64,000 nucleotides of DNA from Pseudomonadota bacterium (GCA_020161665.1 JAIUPA010000034.1:186001-250000), one strand, 5' to 3'; shown: positions 19,639 to 29,790, counted from the stretch's first letter. Notes: generated by a model from the letters alone, not told the origin. Made by a program: numbers and translations.

Positions 19639-20118
19639 ATGCGCTGCCCCTTCTGCGGATCGGAAGATACTCAGGTCAAGGATAGCCGCCCGGCGGAGGA
19701 TAGCACGTCTATCCGTCGTCGGCGGATCTGCCCGGATTGCGGCGGTCGCTTCACCACCTTTGAACGCGTTCAGCTTCGCGAACTTCTCGTCGTGAAGAAA
19801 ACGGGCCGCAAGGTTCCGTTTGATCGCAACAAGCTGGTGCGGTCTTTCCAGATCGCGCTTCGCAAGCGCCCGGTCGATAATGACCGGATCGAGCGCGCCG
19901 TTTCTGGCATCGTGCGCCGCCTTGAAAGCTCCGGCGAGCCGGAAATCACTTCGGAAGAAATCGGCCTGCAGGTGCTGGAAGCCCTGAAGACGCTCGATGA
20001 TGTGGGCTTTGTGCGCTACGCCTCGGTCTATCGCGATTTCTCCCATGCGGAGGATTTCGAGAAGGTGATCGAGGAAATCAACGCCAAGATCGCCCGCGAT
20101 CCCGGACTGGATGGGTAA
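19639..20118 (+). CDS. nrdR: Transcriptional repressor NrdR
   Basis: A 159-residue nucleotide-sensing repressor of ribonucleotide reductase genes. The zinc ribbon shows the pairs MRCPFCGS and [13 protein letters not shown], followed by the ATP-cone domain ([20 protein letters not shown]). It sits 9 bases behind glyA and before ribD, and the nrdR-rib linkage is widespread in bacteria. A structured repeat lies between its stop and ribD. Confidence 0.97.
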   Translation: MRCPFCGSEDTQVKDSRPAEDSTSIRRRRICPDCGGRFTTFERVQLRELLVVKKTGRKVPFDRNKLVRSFQIALRKRPVDNDRIERAVSGIVRRLESSGEPEITSEEIGLQVLEALKTLDDVGFVRYASVYRDFSHAEDFEKVIEEINAKIARDPGLDG

Positions 20119-20119
20119 T

Positions 20120-20164
20120 GCATGTCGCGCAAAAGTGTGAAGCGGTTTTGCGACAACGACATGC
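20120..20164. repeat. Structured intergenic repeat, diverged copy with compensated stems
   Basis: Outer arms gcatgtcg / cgacatgc (20120-20127 / 20157-20164) and inner arms cgcaaaa / ttttgcg (20128-20134 / 20146-20152) enclose the 11-base loop gtgtgaagcgg. The geometry and the loop pattern GTGNGANNCGG match the repeats at 16390 and 40270, while three stem positions differ in both partners so that pairing is kept. Confidence 0.75.
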
Positions 20165-20183
20165 GCAAAAACAAAGACAAACG

Positions 20184-21290
20184 ATGAGCGCCGAGGACGA
20201 CCGGCGCTATATGGCCGAAGCCATTCGGTTTTCCCGCACCAATGCGGGCATGACCTCATCAAACCCGTGCGTCGGTTGCGTGATCGTGCGCGATGGCGAA
20301 ATCGTTGGCCGTGGCGTCACCGCCGCGCCGACGGGCCGTCCCCATGCCGAGCCTCAGGCTCTGGCCGATGCGGGGGACAAGGCCCGGGGTGCCACCGCCT
20401 ATGTAACGCTCGAGCCGTGCTCGCATTTCGGCAAGACGCCCCCTTGCGCCAATGCGCTGATTGAGGCGGGCGTCGCCCGCGTCGTCGTGGCCTTGACCGA
20501 CCCGGACCCGCGCGTGGCGGGCAGGGGGCTTTCCATGCTGGCGGATGCGGGCATTGCGGTTGAAAGCGGTGTTCTGGCGAAGGAAGCCGCCTATCAGTTG
20601 GCTCCCTACCTCACGCGCCAGACGAAGAAACGCAGCCATGTGACTCTGAAACTGGCCGTTTCTGCCGATGGCATGATCGGCGTAAAGGGCGGTGGACAGG
20701 TGGCGATTACCGGACTGCAAGCCCGCGCCGAGGTTCACACCCTGCGCGCTGAAAGCGATGCGATCCTTGTCGGCATCGGCACGGCGCTCGCGGACGATCC
20801 GGAACTCACCGTTCGATTGCCCGGCATGGAGCATCGCTCGCCATTGCGCATCGTGCTTGATCGCGATCTTCGCCTGCCGCTGACATCAAAGCTCGTCCAG
20901 ACGGCCAGGACTGTCCCGGTCATGGTCATGGGCTCCAAGACCGACAAGAGCCCCGAATTTCTGGCGCGCCGCGAAGCCTTGGCTGCCGCGGGCGTTGAGG
21001 TTGTCGAGGCCGAAACGCCTCTGGAGGTGGTGACGCTTCTGGGGGAGCGCGGCATCAACGGCCTGATTGTCGAGGGCGGCGCGCAGGTTGCCGGTGCCTT
21101 CCTCAAGGCCGGTCTGGTCGATCGTATCCAGCTTTATGAAGGTCCGGGCGTGATCGGCGACGGGGGCATTGCATCGCCCCTGACCCGTTCCCATATCGGC
21201 GAGGACTTTATTCTGGTCCGTGAGGCCGACTTCGGCCCGGACCATCGCTTCGATTACGAAAGGAAAGATGGATGTTTACCGGGATCGTGA
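20184..21290 (+). CDS. ribD: Bifunctional riboflavin deaminase-reductase RibD
   Basis: A 368-residue enzyme catalysing steps two and three of riboflavin synthesis. The N-terminal zinc deaminase domain has PHAEPQAL and LEPCSHFGKTPPC (His/Cys zinc ligands, catalytic Glu). The C-terminal reductase domain spans KRSHVTLKLAVSADGMIG to INGLIVEGGAQVAGAFL. ATG 20184 is chosen because the longer frame from 20118 runs through a structured repeat and ends with the family-typical MSAEDDRRYM. It overlaps ribE by 19 bases. Confidence 0.95.
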   Translation: MSAEDDRRYMAEAIRFSRTNAGMTSSNPCVGCVIVRDGEIVGRGVTAAPTGRPHAEPQALADAGDKARGATAYVTLEPCSHFGKTPPCANALIEAGVARVVVALTDPDPRVAGRGLSMLADAGIAVESGVLAKEAAYQLAPYLTRQTKKRSHVTLKLAVSADGMIGVKGGGQVAITGLQARAEVHTLRAESDAILVGIGTALADDPELTVRLPGMEHRSPLRIVLDRDLRLPLTSKLVQTARTVPVMVMGSKTDKSPEFLARREALAAAGVEVVEAETPLEVVTLLGERGINGLIVEGGAQVAGAFLKAGLVDRIQLYEGPGVIGDGGIASPLTRSHIGEDFILVREADFGPDHRFDYERKDGCLPGS

Positions 21291-21877
21291 CGGATGTGGG
21301 CCGCGTTGAAAGCATCGTACCGCTGGATGCAGGCATTCGCCTGCGCATCGCCACCGATTACGATCCGGCGACCATCGCGATGGGGGCGTCGATTGCCCAT
21401 GCCGGAACCTGCCTGACGGTCACGGCGCTTCCGGCGGAAGGCGACAACAGCCGCTGGTATGAGGTCGAGGCCTGGGAAGAGGCGCTGCGTCTGACGACCA
21501 TCGGTTCGTGGAAGCCCGGCACCCGCATCAATCTCGAGCGGGCCTTGAAAATCGGCGATGAACTGGGCGGCCATATTGTCTCCGGCCATGTGGACGAAAC
21601 GGCGGAAATCCTCTCGGTATCGCCCGAGGGCGAGGCCGTGCGCTTCACCTTCCGCGCACCGAAAGCCTTCGCAAAATTCGTGGCGCCTAAGGGCTCGGTG
21701 GCGCTGGATGGTACGTCGCTGACGGTCAATGCGGTGAATGGCACGGATTTCGATGTGCTGATCATCCGCCACACGCTGGAGGTCACCACCTGGGGCGAAC
21801 GCAAGGCGGGCGACCGGGTGAATTTCGAGGTTGATACCATGGCGCGCTATGCCGCGCGGCTTGCCGAATTCAACTGA
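21272..21877 (+). CDS. ribE: Riboflavin synthase, alpha subunit
   Basis: A 201-residue enzyme that dismutates two lumazine molecules into riboflavin. It has the duplicated lumazine-binding fold, with MFTGIVTDVGRVESI opening repeat one and HIVSGHVDETAEI opening repeat two; SLTVNAV is the conserved signature of repeat two. The start overlaps ribD by 19 bases, indicating translational coupling. The next riboflavin gene, ribH, is displaced 3.3 kb downstream by three envelope genes. Confidence 0.96.
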   Translation: MFTGIVTDVGRVESIVPLDAGIRLRIATDYDPATIAMGASIAHAGTCLTVTALPAEGDNSRWYEVEAWEEALRLTTIGSWKPGTRINLERALKIGDELGGHIVSGHVDETAEILSVSPEGEAVRFTFRAPKAFAKFVAPKGSVALDGTSLTVNAVNGTDFDVLIIRHTLEVTTWGERKAGDRVNFEVDTMARYAARLAEFN

Positions 21878-21965
21878 CAATCCCGGCGTTGTAGGGAAAT
21901 ATAAACCCGTCCGGCTTAGTCTTGCAGCGAAAGATGTTGCTTTCCCGCAAGCCAGCCGAGGCGCC

Positions 21966-22988
21966 ATGACCAGCGTTAATGCCAAGCCGATTCTCTCCAT
22001 CGTGGCACCTTGCTACAACGAGGAGGAATCCGTGTCGGAATTCGTGCGTCGTGCTGCCGCCGCTGCACGCGCCTGCGCCGGTTCGAATTTCGAGATCGTT
22101 CTGGTCGATGATGGCTCCAAGGATGGCACCTGGAACCTGATTGAAAGCCTTTCGCTGGTCGTGCCGCAGATTGTCGGCGTGCGCCTGTTGCGCAATTATG
22201 GGCACCAGATGGCGGCCACCGCAGGCCTGACGACGGCCAGCGGCGAGCGCGTCCTTCTCATCGATGCCGATCTTCAGGACCCGCCGGAACTCGTGTCCGA
22301 CATGATGGCGGTGATGGATCAGGGCGCGGACGTGGTCTATGGACGGCGCATTCGCCGCAATGGCGAGACCTGGTTCAAGCGTATGACGGCGGCAGCCTTT
22401 TATCGCATGCTGTCGCAGTTGGCTTCGGTGCAGATCCCGCAGGATACGGGCGATTTTCGCCTGATGAACCGCCGCATCACCGACATTCTGGTCGCCATGC
22501 CCGAGCAGCACCGCTTTATTCGCGGCATGGTCAGCTGGATCGGCGGACGGCAGGTAGCACTGGATTACGAGCGCGACGCCCGCTTTGCCGGGGTCACGAA
22601 ATATCCCTTCCTCAAGATGGTGCGCTTTGCCGTTGATGCGTTGACAAGCTTTTCGACCGCCCCGCTGCGGATCAGCACCTATGTCGGCATGGGCACAGCC
22701 ATGGTGGCGCTCGTCATGCTGGTCTATTCGCTGTTTCGCTGGGTCAGCGGCGCAACGATTGAAGGTTGGGCAAGCTTGATGGTGGCGCTCACCTTCTTCA
22801 GCGCTATTCAATTGATCGCGCTGGGCGTGATCGGTGAATATCTCGGTCGCATGGTCCAGCAGGGCAAGGGGCGTCCGTCCTTCATCATCGATCATGTCAT
22901 GCGTCGGGAAACGGCGCTGGGTGAGGGGATTGTCGCCCCGAAGAAGAAGACCTCTACCGCAGCCCGCACCCGGTCGAAGGCCTACTGA
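21966..22988 (+). CDS. GT2 membrane glycosyltransferase (GtrB/DPM1-like)
   Basis: A 340-residue glycosyltransferase of the type that loads a sugar onto undecaprenyl phosphate. The GT-A core shows PILSIVAPCYNEEESV, VLVDDGSKDGTWN and LLIDADLQDPPEL (the metal-binding DxD region). Two transmembrane helices lie at the C-terminus (about 235-265 and 270-300), as in GtrB/ArnC proteins. It is followed 2 bases later by a GtrA-family gene and then a large membrane protein, the classic order of a three-gene glycosylation cassette. ATG 21966 was chosen; the upstream in-frame extension overlaps ribE. Confidence 0.9.
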   Translation: MTSVNAKPILSIVAPCYNEEESVSEFVRRAAAAARACAGSNFEIVLVDDGSKDGTWNLIESLSLVVPQIVGVRLLRNYGHQMAATAGLTTASGERVLLIDADLQDPPELVSDMMAVMDQGADVVYGRRIRRNGETWFKRMTAAAFYRMLSQLASVQIPQDTGDFRLMNRRITDILVAMPEQHRFIRGMVSWIGGRQVALDYERDARFAGVTKYPFLKMVRFAVDALTSFSTAPLRISTYVGMGTAMVALVMLVYSLFRWVSGATIEGWASLMVALTFFSAIQLIALGVIGEYLGRMVQQGKGRPSFIIDHVMRRETALGEGIVAPKKKTSTAARTRSKAY

Positions 22989-22990
22989 CC

Positions 22991-23398
22991 ATGACGCGCC
23001 TTGCCTCGCTTCGCACCTTCATGCGCTATGCAGGCGTCGGCATTGCCAATACGGCGGTGGATTTCGCCGTCTTCGCCCTGTTGCTGGAAGTGGGAATGGC
23101 CGCCGGTTTTGCCAACGCGCTTGGCTTTATGGCCGGAGCCATCAACAGCTATGTCTGCAACACGCTTTTCACCTTCCGCGATGCCGAGATCGTCGATGCC
23201 AACGGGCAGATGCGCCGCATGGCGGCCTTTGCTGCCGTCACGCTGATCGGTCTTGCCGTCAGCGCCATCGTCTTTGCCGTCTTCCACGTCCTCGTGGCCG
23301 ATTACCTCGCCAAGATGGCCGCGACACTCGCCGTGCTTTCGGTCGGCTACCTTCTGAACCGCACGCTGGTTTTTGCCCCGCGTCGCGCCTCCTGCTGA
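22991..23398 (+). CDS. GtrA family membrane protein (putative lipid-linked sugar flippase)
   Basis: A 135-residue protein with four transmembrane helices (about 10-30, 36-56, 76-96 and 102-122) and the GtrA signature FMRYAGVGIANTAVDFAVFA plus AINSYVCNTLFTFRD. Family members are proposed to flip undecaprenyl-phosphate sugars across the inner membrane. It starts 2 bases after the GT2 stop, so the two genes are coupled. Confidence 0.9.
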   Translation: MTRLASLRTFMRYAGVGIANTAVDFAVFALLLEVGMAAGFANALGFMAGAINSYVCNTLFTFRDAEIVDANGQMRRMAAFAAVTLIGLAVSAIVFAVFHVLVADYLAKMAATLAVLSVGYLLNRTLVFAPRRASC

Positions 23399-23414
23399 TG
23401 TGCGGAACCGACAG

Positions 23415-25097
23415 ATGACAGAGTTCGAGGGCAAAAGCCTCTCCCGCAAGGATGTCGATCCGGCCCGCCGCGCGACCATGGTCGTGATCGCCCTGTTCCT
23501 CCTCATGACGCTGGCCATGGTGGTCTGCTTCCGCTTTCCGCCGCTTCTCGACTTCGCCAATCATTATGCGCGGGCCTGGCTGATCGCGGGCGGCATTCAC
23601 GAACCGCCGTTCAACGACATCTACACGCTCGACTGGTCGCGCACCTCCACCAATATCGGCATGGACGTGGCCGCGCTCGTGCTGGGGCCTGTGATTGGCG
23701 TCGATCTGTTGATGCGGGGGCTCCTGTGGCTGGCGATCATCCTGCCGCCCTTGGGGGCGATGGCTCTGCATCGCCAGATTTACGGCAGCAGCAGCCCGTG
23801 GATGCTGGCGAGCCTATATTTCGCCTGGTGCGCTACCATGATCGGCGGTTTTTTGAATTTCCAGATCGGTCTTGGCTTCGCGCTTCTCTTTGCCGCCCTC
23901 GATCATCGCTTGAGTGGGCAAAACCCGGTCGTTGTTTTCATGGTTCGGGCCGCAGTGTCGCTGTTCCTGATCTACGAACATATTTTCGCACTAGGCTTCT
24001 ACATGGTGCTGCTGGGCGGACTGGCCATCGGCCCGGATTTGTCCGCCATCCGTTCCGGCCCGGCCTTTGGCCGTCTGCTCGGTCGTATCCTGCTGATCGC
24101 TCTCGCCTGCGGCCTGCCGCTGGCGCTTGTCGTGGCAACCGCCCATAGCCTGCCGGGAGCCCATGCCGGTGCCGGGTTCGGCAGCATCCGGCCCAATCTC
24201 GATGTGCTGGATATGATCGGCGCGCTGACCTCCGCCTTCTGGACCTATTGGCTGACACTCGATTTCGGTCTGGTTCTGGTCCTGCCAGCGCTTATCACCG
24301 TGGCCTTGCTGGCACGGCAGATGCGCCTGCATGCCGGTCTTGCCGTGGCATGGTTCCTGTTGCTCGTCCTTTCGCTCTTCTCGCCGGTTCATGCGTTGGG
24401 AACGGGCTGGATCTCCTGGCGTTTTCCGATCATGGCGGCACTGGTCTGGGTGGTGATGCTCCGCCCCTTTTCGCAAACAGGCCGGGCGAAAGCCTGCGCG
24501 CTCGTGTTGATCATGGCTGTGCTCACGCTCGGTCGCACCGCATGGGTCGGCGATAACTGGTGGCGGGCCGAGGCCGACAGTCGTCAACTGCAAGCGGTCA
24601 TCGCTGACATTCCGGCCGGGGCATCCGTCCTCCCGGTCATCCATCTGGCGGCCGCTGGCGCGCAAAAGGACGAGGTCCGCCATCGATACGCGGCTTGGTA
24701 CAAGGATACATTCCGCCATTTGCCGACGCTTGCGGTGCCCTTGGCACATGCCGCCGTGCCATCACTGTTTACCGCAGCAGGCAAGCAGCCATTGGCGGTG
24801 AAACAGGAATGGCTGGATCGCACCGTTCCCGAGACCAACCTGCTGTCCATTCACGCTCTGCAATGCCAACGGCTTCGCCAATGGGAGTTGACGCCCTATC
24901 TGGACCGCTGGCGGGAGAAATATGACTATGTTCTGGTCGTCAATGCCGACCTTCCGGATCAATATGTCGGCGATGGCGTGCCGCCCGGCCTGATCCCTGT
25001 TGTTGATACGGGATTTGCCCGGCTTTACCGCATCGACAAGGCTTTTGGCGAAAGCGATGGCCCCTTTGCCTGCGCCCTGAACGTACCTCAAACGTGA
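23415..25097 (+). CDS. Large integral membrane protein, possible GT-C glycosyltransferase
   Basis: A 560-residue protein with about ten hydrophobic segments in the first 400 residues (MVVIALFLLMTLAMVVCF is the first) and a soluble C-terminal region of about 150 residues. The first outward loop has acidic/aromatic content (PPLLDFANHYARAWLIAGG), as in GT-C enzymes, where an Asp in loop one is catalytic. I do not recognise a named family. Its place right after GT2 and GtrA suggests it is the specific transferase that passes the flipped sugar to an envelope acceptor. ATG 23415 follows the GtrA stop by 16 bases. Confidence 0.72.
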   Translation: MTEFEGKSLSRKDVDPARRATMVVIALFLLMTLAMVVCFRFPPLLDFANHYARAWLIAGGIHEPPFNDIYTLDWSRTSTNIGMDVAALVLGPVIGVDLLMRGLLWLAIILPPLGAMALHRQIYGSSSPWMLASLYFAWCATMIGGFLNFQIGLGFALLFAALDHRLSGQNPVVVFMVRAAVSLFLIYEHIFALGFYMVLLGGLAIGPDLSAIRSGPAFGRLLGRILLIALACGLPLALVVATAHSLPGAHAGAGFGSIRPNLDVLDMIGALTSAFWTYWLTLDFGLVLVLPALITVALLARQMRLHAGLAVAWFLLLVLSLFSPVHALGTGWISWRFPIMAALVWVVMLRPFSQTGRAKACALVLIMAVLTLGRTAWVGDNWWRAEADSRQLQAVIADIPAGASVLPVIHLAAAGAQKDEVRHRYAAWYKDTFRHLPTLAVPLAHAAVPSLFTAAGKQPLAVKQEWLDRTVPETNLLSIHALQCQRLRQWELTPYLDRWREKYDYVLVVNADLPDQYVGDGVPPGLIPVVDTGFARLYRIDKAFGESDGPFACALNVPQT

Positions 25098-25184
25098 AAT
25101 TGCTTGCCAGCGGGGGCAAGCCGTGGTTAGACCGCGATCAAACCCCGACATCTGTTCGCATGTCCGGCCTCAAGGGCCGTTGAA

Positions 25185-25658
25185 ATGATCGGAACCATTC
25201 TCATGTCTACGACACCCGCATCTCACCTTCTCATCGTTGAAGCCCGCTTTTACGATGATCTTTCCGACGCCCTTCTCGAAGGCGCCAAGGCCGCGCTCGA
25301 TGAAGCTGGCGCGACCTATGACATCGTGACGGTTCCCGGTGCGCTGGAAATCCCGGCAACGATTGCCATGGCTCTGGACGGTATGGATGCCGGCAATGTG
25401 GCCTATGATGGCTTCGTCGCACTGGGCATGGTCATTCGCGGTGAAACCTACCATTTCGACGTGGTGAGCAATGAATCGGCCCGCGCCCTGATGGACCTTT
25501 CGGTCAGCGAATCGCTGGCACTCGGCAACGGCATCCTGACCGTTGAAACCGAAGCGCAGGCCTGGGCCCGCGCCAAGAAGAGCGAAATGGACAAGGGTGG
25601 CTTTGCTGCCCGCGCCGCACTGACGATGATTGACCTCAAGGCGAAGCTGAGCGGCTGA
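25185..25658 (+). CDS. ribH: 6,7-dimethyl-8-ribityllumazine synthase
   Basis: A 157-residue enzyme making lumazine, the substrate of riboflavin synthase. Conserved landmarks are [20 protein letters not shown], the phosphate-binding [11 protein letters not shown], and [19 protein letters not shown] with the catalytic His. ATG 25185 is used by analogy with Brucella RibH1 length; ATG 25203 would give 151 residues. nusB starts one base after its stop. I looked in the 87 bases upstream for an FMN riboswitch and saw only two small hairpins (25102-25121 and 25165-25179). Confidence 0.93.
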   Translation: MIGTILMSTTPASHLLIVEARFYDDLSDALLEGAKAALDEAGATYDIVTVPGALEIPATIAMALDGMDAGNVAYDGFVALGMVIRGETYHFDVVSNESARALMDLSVSESLALGNGILTVETEAQAWARAKKSEMDKGGFAARAALTMIDLKAKLSG

Positions 25659-25659
25659 T

Positions 25660-26145
25660 ATGACGACCCAGGACCCCAGCGAAAACACGGTGAAGCCTGC
25701 CAACCAGCGCGGCGCGGCACGCCTTGCCGCCGTGCAGGCGCTTTACCAGATGGATATTGGCGGCAGCGGCGTTTTGGAAGTCGTGGCCGAATACGAGGCC
25801 CATCGCCTTGGTCAGGAACTCGACGGCGACACCTACCTGAAGGCCGATGCGGCATGGTTCCGGTCCATCGTCTCGGGCGTCGTGCGCGACCAGACGAAAA
25901 TCGACCCGATGATCCGCGCCTCGCTGCAGGACGACTGGGCGCTGTCGCGTCTCGATAGCACCGTGCGTGCCATCCTTCGTGCCGGAACGTTTGAGCTGGT
26001 CGAGCGCAAAGATGTGCCCGTTCCGGTCATCGTGACGGAATATGTGGAAATTGCCCGCGCCTTCTTTGAAGACGACGAGCCGAAGCTTGTGAACGCTGTC
26101 CTTGACCGGATCGCCAAGCAGGTCCGCAGCATCGTGCGCAAGTAA
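25660..26145 (+). CDS. nusB: Transcription antitermination factor NusB
   Basis: A 161-residue all-helical RNA-binding protein that, with NusE (S10), binds boxA in rRNA leader transcripts. Signature segments are [19 protein letters not shown] and [18 protein letters not shown] followed by INEYVEIA-like [19 protein letters not shown]. The ribH-nusB pair is very common in bacteria. The MFS gene follows after 17 bases on the same strand. Confidence 0.96.
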   Translation: MTTQDPSENTVKPANQRGAARLAAVQALYQMDIGGSGVLEVVAEYEAHRLGQELDGDTYLKADAAWFRSIVSGVVRDQTKIDPMIRASLQDDWALSRLDSTVRAILRAGTFELVERKDVPVPVIVTEYVEIARAFFEDDEPKLVNAVLDRIAKQVRSIVRK

Positions 26146-26162
26146 ATCAGGAGACAGGGCGG

Positions 26163-27419
26163 ATGGATGCAGTTCAGGGCGGCACGGTTCCGGGTCTTGA
26201 GGCGCAGTTGCGCTCGGCCAAGATCAATGTCGGCCTGCTGACGGCGGCCCAAGCCATCCTCGGTTCTGCCGGTCCTCTGTCCTTCTCCGTGGGTGCGCTT
26301 GCGGGTTACGAACTGCTTTCGGACGACAAGTCTCTGGCTACCGCCCCGCTGACGGGTTTCAATGTCGGCGTGGCGCTCGGAGCCGTAGCTGTTGCCGCAA
26401 CATCGCGTCTTTTGGGCCGCAAGGCCGCCTTCATGCTGGGCGCCGTGATGATCGGCATCGGCGGACTAGTCGCGGCCCTTGCCCTGTTTCGTGCCGATTT
26501 CTGGCTTTTTGCCGGTGGCCTTCTGCTGATCGGCCTTTCCGGCGGGTTTACGCAAAAAATCCGCTTTGCCGCCGCCGATGCCTCGCCGTCCTTCTGGAAG
26601 GGCAAGGCCATTTCGTGGATTCTGGCGGGCGGCATTGTTTCCGCTGTGCTCGGGCCGCAAATTGCCATCGAGACCAAGGATTTCTACGCACCCGTGCTCT
26701 TTGCCGGTGCCTTCATGGCCCTTGTGCCGCTGAGCCTTCTGGCGGTGGCCGTTCTGGCCTTCCTGAAGCTTCCGGACGTTCCGGTTGGTCATGATCACGC
26801 TGGAGAAGCGGCCCGTCCGCTGCGTGAAATTGTTTTGAAACAGCGCTTCCTGACGGGCCTCGTCTGCGGCATCGGCTCCTACGCGCTGATGACCTTCATG
26901 ATGACCGGCGCGCCGCTGGCCATGGTGGTCGGCTGTGGCATGACGACGGAAATGGCGACGCTCGGCATTCAATGGCACGTCATTGCCATGTTCGCCCCAA
27001 GCTTCTTCACCGGCGTGATCATTGCGCGCTGGGGGCCGGAAAAGATCGTGGCGCTCGGACTGCTCATCCTCATGGTTTGCGCCGTGGTCGCGCATGCGGG
27101 CGTTGAGCTCTGGAATTTCTGGGGCGCGCTGATTTTGCTCGGCGTCGGCTGGAATTTCGGCTTCATCGGCTCCACCGCCATTGTCGCCGCAAGCTATCGC
27201 CCGGCAGAAGCCGACAAGGTTCAGGGCTTCAACGACATCGTGCTGTTCGGCACGGTGGCGCTGGCCTCCTTCTCCTCGGGACGCGTCTTCACCGCCTGGG
27301 GCTGGAACGCCATGAACCTCATCATCTGGCCGGTGACGATTGCCTGCCTCGTACTGATTCTCCTCGAAATGCGAGCCGCCAGCGCTCGCGCTGCAGCATC
27401 GCGCAACGCTGCAGCCTGA
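26163..27419 (+). CDS. MFS family transporter
   Basis: A 418-residue membrane protein with about twelve hydrophobic helices in two halves, a central cytoplasmic loop around FLKLPDVPVGHDHAGEAARP, and an MFS motif-A-like LLGRKAAFMLG between helices 2 and 3. Substrate is unknown. It follows nusB by 17 bases and could be co-transcribed. The C-terminal tail is Ala/Arg-rich. Nothing resembling a terminator was found in the 183 bases before hppA. Confidence 0.85.
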   Translation: MDAVQGGTVPGLEAQLRSAKINVGLLTAAQAILGSAGPLSFSVGALAGYELLSDDKSLATAPLTGFNVGVALGAVAVAATSRLLGRKAAFMLGAVMIGIGGLVAALALFRADFWLFAGGLLLIGLSGGFTQKIRFAAADASPSFWKGKAISWILAGGIVSAVLGPQIAIETKDFYAPVLFAGAFMALVPLSLLAVAVLAFLKLPDVPVGHDHAGEAARPLREIVLKQRFLTGLVCGIGSYALMTFMMTGAPLAMVVGCGMTTEMATLGIQWHVIAMFAPSFFTGVIIARWGPEKIVALGLLILMVCAVVAHAGVELWNFWGALILLGVGWNFGFIGSTAIVAASYRPAEADKVQGFNDIVLFGTVALASFSSGRVFTAWGWNAMNLIIWPVTIACLVLILLEMRAASARAAASRNAAA

Positions 27420-27602
27420 GATTTAACCGTTTAATCCTTGATTTTGTTCATTCTGCATTGCGGCGGAATGTCCTGCTGCACCCGTCGCGAATGGACAGGG
27501 GTTGCGTTAGACGAAAGACGGAAGCAATCTCCTTCCAAACGGAGAGCGGCTTGAAAAGGTTGGGGTATGCCGACCGGGGTCCGCTCACGGGAGGGAGAGG
27601 GT

Positions 27603-29738
27603 ATGAGTGTAGTTTATCTGGTCATTCTGTGTGGCTTGTTGTCCATCGTCTATGCGGTGTGGGCAACGCGCGCGGTGCTGTCGGCGGATCAGGGCAACGC
27701 CCGGATGCGCGAAATCGCGGGGTTCATCCGTGAAGGGGCAACAGCCTATCTCACGCGTCAATATCTGAGCATCGCCATTGTCGGCGTCGTGGTGTTTGTC
27801 GGTTGCTGGTGGCTTCTGTCGGCAACGGCTGCCATCGGCTTCCTGATTGGTGCCGTGCTTTCGGGTCTTGCAGGCTTCATCGGCATGCATGTTTCGGTTC
27901 GCGCCAATGTGCGCACGGCACAGGCATCCTCCATCAGTCTGGCCGCTGGTCTCGACATTGCGTTCAAGTCGGGTGCCATCACCGGCATGCTGGTGGCCGG
28001 TCTCGCGCTCATCGGCGTCGCCAGCTATTTTCTGGTGCTGACGCAGGGGCTTGGCCATGAGGCCGGCTCCCGCGAAGTGATCGATGCGCTCGTCTCGCTC
28101 GGCTTCGGTGCGTCGCTCATCTCCATCTTCGCCCGTCTCGGCGGCGGTATCTTCACCAAGGGTGCGGATGTCGGCGGCGACCTCGTGGGCAAAGTGGAAG
28201 CCGGGATTCCGGAAGACGATCCGCGCAACCCGGCAACCATTGCCGATAACGTGGGCGATAATGTCGGCGACTGCGCCGGTATGGCCGCCGACCTTTTCGA
28301 AACCTATGCCGTGTCGGTCGTCGCCACCATGGTTCTCGCCGCCATCTTCTTTGCGGGCAGCGCCGTTCTGGAATCGGCGATGATCTATCCGCTGGCCATC
28401 TGCGGCGCCTGCGTCGTCACCTCCATCGTCGGCAGCTTCTTCGTGCGCCTCGGCGTCAATGGCTCGATCATGGGCGCGCTCTACCGCGGCCTGATTGCCA
28501 CCGGCGTGCTGTCCATCGGCGGGCTTGCCCTTGCCACCAGCATGACGGTCGGCTGGGGCTCTATCGGAACCGTGGCTGGCGCGGACATCACCGGCACCAA
28601 CCTGTTCTTCTGCGGACTGGTCGGTCTTGTGGTTACGGCGCTCATCGTGGTCATCACCGAGTACTACACCGGCACCAATAAGCGCCCGGTCAACTCGATT
28701 GCCCAGGCCTCGGTGACGGGTCACGGCACCAACGTCATTCAGGGCCTTGCAGTGTCGCTGGAATCGACGGCGCTTCCGGCGCTCGTCATCGTCGGTGGCA
28801 TCATTTCGACCTACCAGCTTGCAGGCCTATTCGGCACCGGCATTGCCGTGACCGCTATGCTCGGTCTTGCCGGCATGATTGTGGCCCTCGACGCATTCGG
28901 CCCGGTGACGGACAATGCGGGCGGCATTGCGGAAATGTCCGGCATGTCGCCGGATGTGCGCAAGGCAACCGATGCTCTGGACGCTGTGGGCAACACCACC
29001 AAGGCCGTGACCAAGGGCTACGCCATCGGTTCTGCCGGTCTTGGCGCTCTGGTGCTCTTTGCCGCCTACGCCAACGACCTGAACTACTTCATCGCCAATG
29101 GCGACCGTTACCCCTATTTTGCGGGCATCGGTGAAGTGTCCTTCACGCTCTCCAACCCTTATGTGGTGGCGGGCCTGATCTTCGGCGGTCTCATTCCTTA
29201 CCTCTTCGGTGGTATCGCCATGACGGCCGTGGGCCGTGCAGGCGGGGCCGTGGTCGAGGAAGTGCGTCGCCAGTTCCGTGAAAAGCCGGGCATCATGGCC
29301 GGAACCGAAAAGCCTGATTACAGCCGTGCCGTTGACATGCTGACCAAGGCAGCCATCCGCGAAATGATCATTCCGTCGCTGCTGCCGGTTCTGGCCCCAA
29401 TTGTCGTCTACTTCGGTGTTCTGGTGATTTCCGGATCGAAGGCCTCGGCCTTTGCCGCGCTTGGCGCTTCGCTGCTCGGCGTCATCATCAACGGCATCTT
29501 CGTTGCCATCTCGATGACCTCGGGCGGTGGTGCCTGGGATAACGCCAAGAAGAGCTTTGAAGACGGCTTCGTCGACAAGGACGGCACGCGCCACCTCAAG
29601 GGTTCGGAGGCTCACAAGGCATCTGTCACCGGCGATACGGTGGGCGATCCCTACAAGGATACGGCCGGTCCTGCCGTCAACCCGGCCATCAAGATCACCA
29701 ACATCGTGGCCCTTCTGCTGCTGGCTGTTCTGGCCTGA
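27603..29738 (+). CDS. hppA: Membrane-bound proton-translocating pyrophosphatase (K+-insensitive)
   Basis: A 711-residue integral membrane enzyme with about sixteen helices that hydrolyses pyrophosphate and pumps protons. The substrate site reads [20 protein letters not shown] followed by [18 protein letters not shown]; the second acidic cluster lies in [35 protein letters not shown] has Lys at the position that distinguishes K+-independent enzymes (Ala in K+-dependent ones). ATG 27603 follows a GGGAGGGAGAGG ribosome-binding site. A textbook terminator follows. Confidence 0.97.
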   Translation: MSVVYLVILCGLLSIVYAVWATRAVLSADQGNARMREIAGFIREGATAYLTRQYLSIAIVGVVVFVGCWWLLSATAAIGFLIGAVLSGLAGFIGMHVSVRANVRTAQASSISLAAGLDIAFKSGAITGMLVAGLALIGVASYFLVLTQGLGHEAGSREVIDALVSLGFGASLISIFARLGGGIFTKGADVGGDLVGKVEAGIPEDDPRNPATIADNVGDNVGDCAGMAADLFETYAVSVVATMVLAAIFFAGSAVLESAMIYPLAICGACVVTSIVGSFFVRLGVNGSIMGALYRGLIATGVLSIGGLALATSMTVGWGSIGTVAGADITGTNLFFCGLVGLVVTALIVVITEYYTGTNKRPVNSIAQASVTGHGTNVIQGLAVSLESTALPALVIVGGIISTYQLAGLFGTGIAVTAMLGLAGMIVALDAFGPVTDNAGGIAEMSGMSPDVRKATDALDAVGNTTKAVTKGYAIGSAGLGALVLFAAYANDLNYFIANGDRYPYFAGIGEVSFTLSNPYVVAGLIFGGLIPYLFGGIAMTAVGRAGGAVVEEVRRQFREKPGIMAGTEKPDYSRAVDMLTKAAIREMIIPSLLPVLAPIVVYFGVLVISGSKASAFAALGASLLGVIINGIFVAISMTSGGGAWDNAKKSFEDGFVDKDGTRHLKGSEAHKASVTGDTVGDPYKDTAGPAVNPAIKITNIVALLLLAVLA

Positions 29739-29753
29739 TATTGAACCACAAGC

Positions 29754-29790
29754 AAAAGGCCCGCTGCAGAACCTGCAGCGGGCCTTTTTT
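29754..29790. terminator. Bidirectional terminator between hppA and bamE
   Basis: A 12-bp GC stem ggcccgctgcag / ctgcagcgggcc with flanking A and T runs and a 3-base loop sits between two convergent stops and can serve both strands. Confidence 0.95.

Noticed and set aside
25098..25184. An FMN riboswitch upstream of ribH
   Set aside because: The interval is too short and lacks the conserved multi-helix pattern; only two small hairpins are seen.
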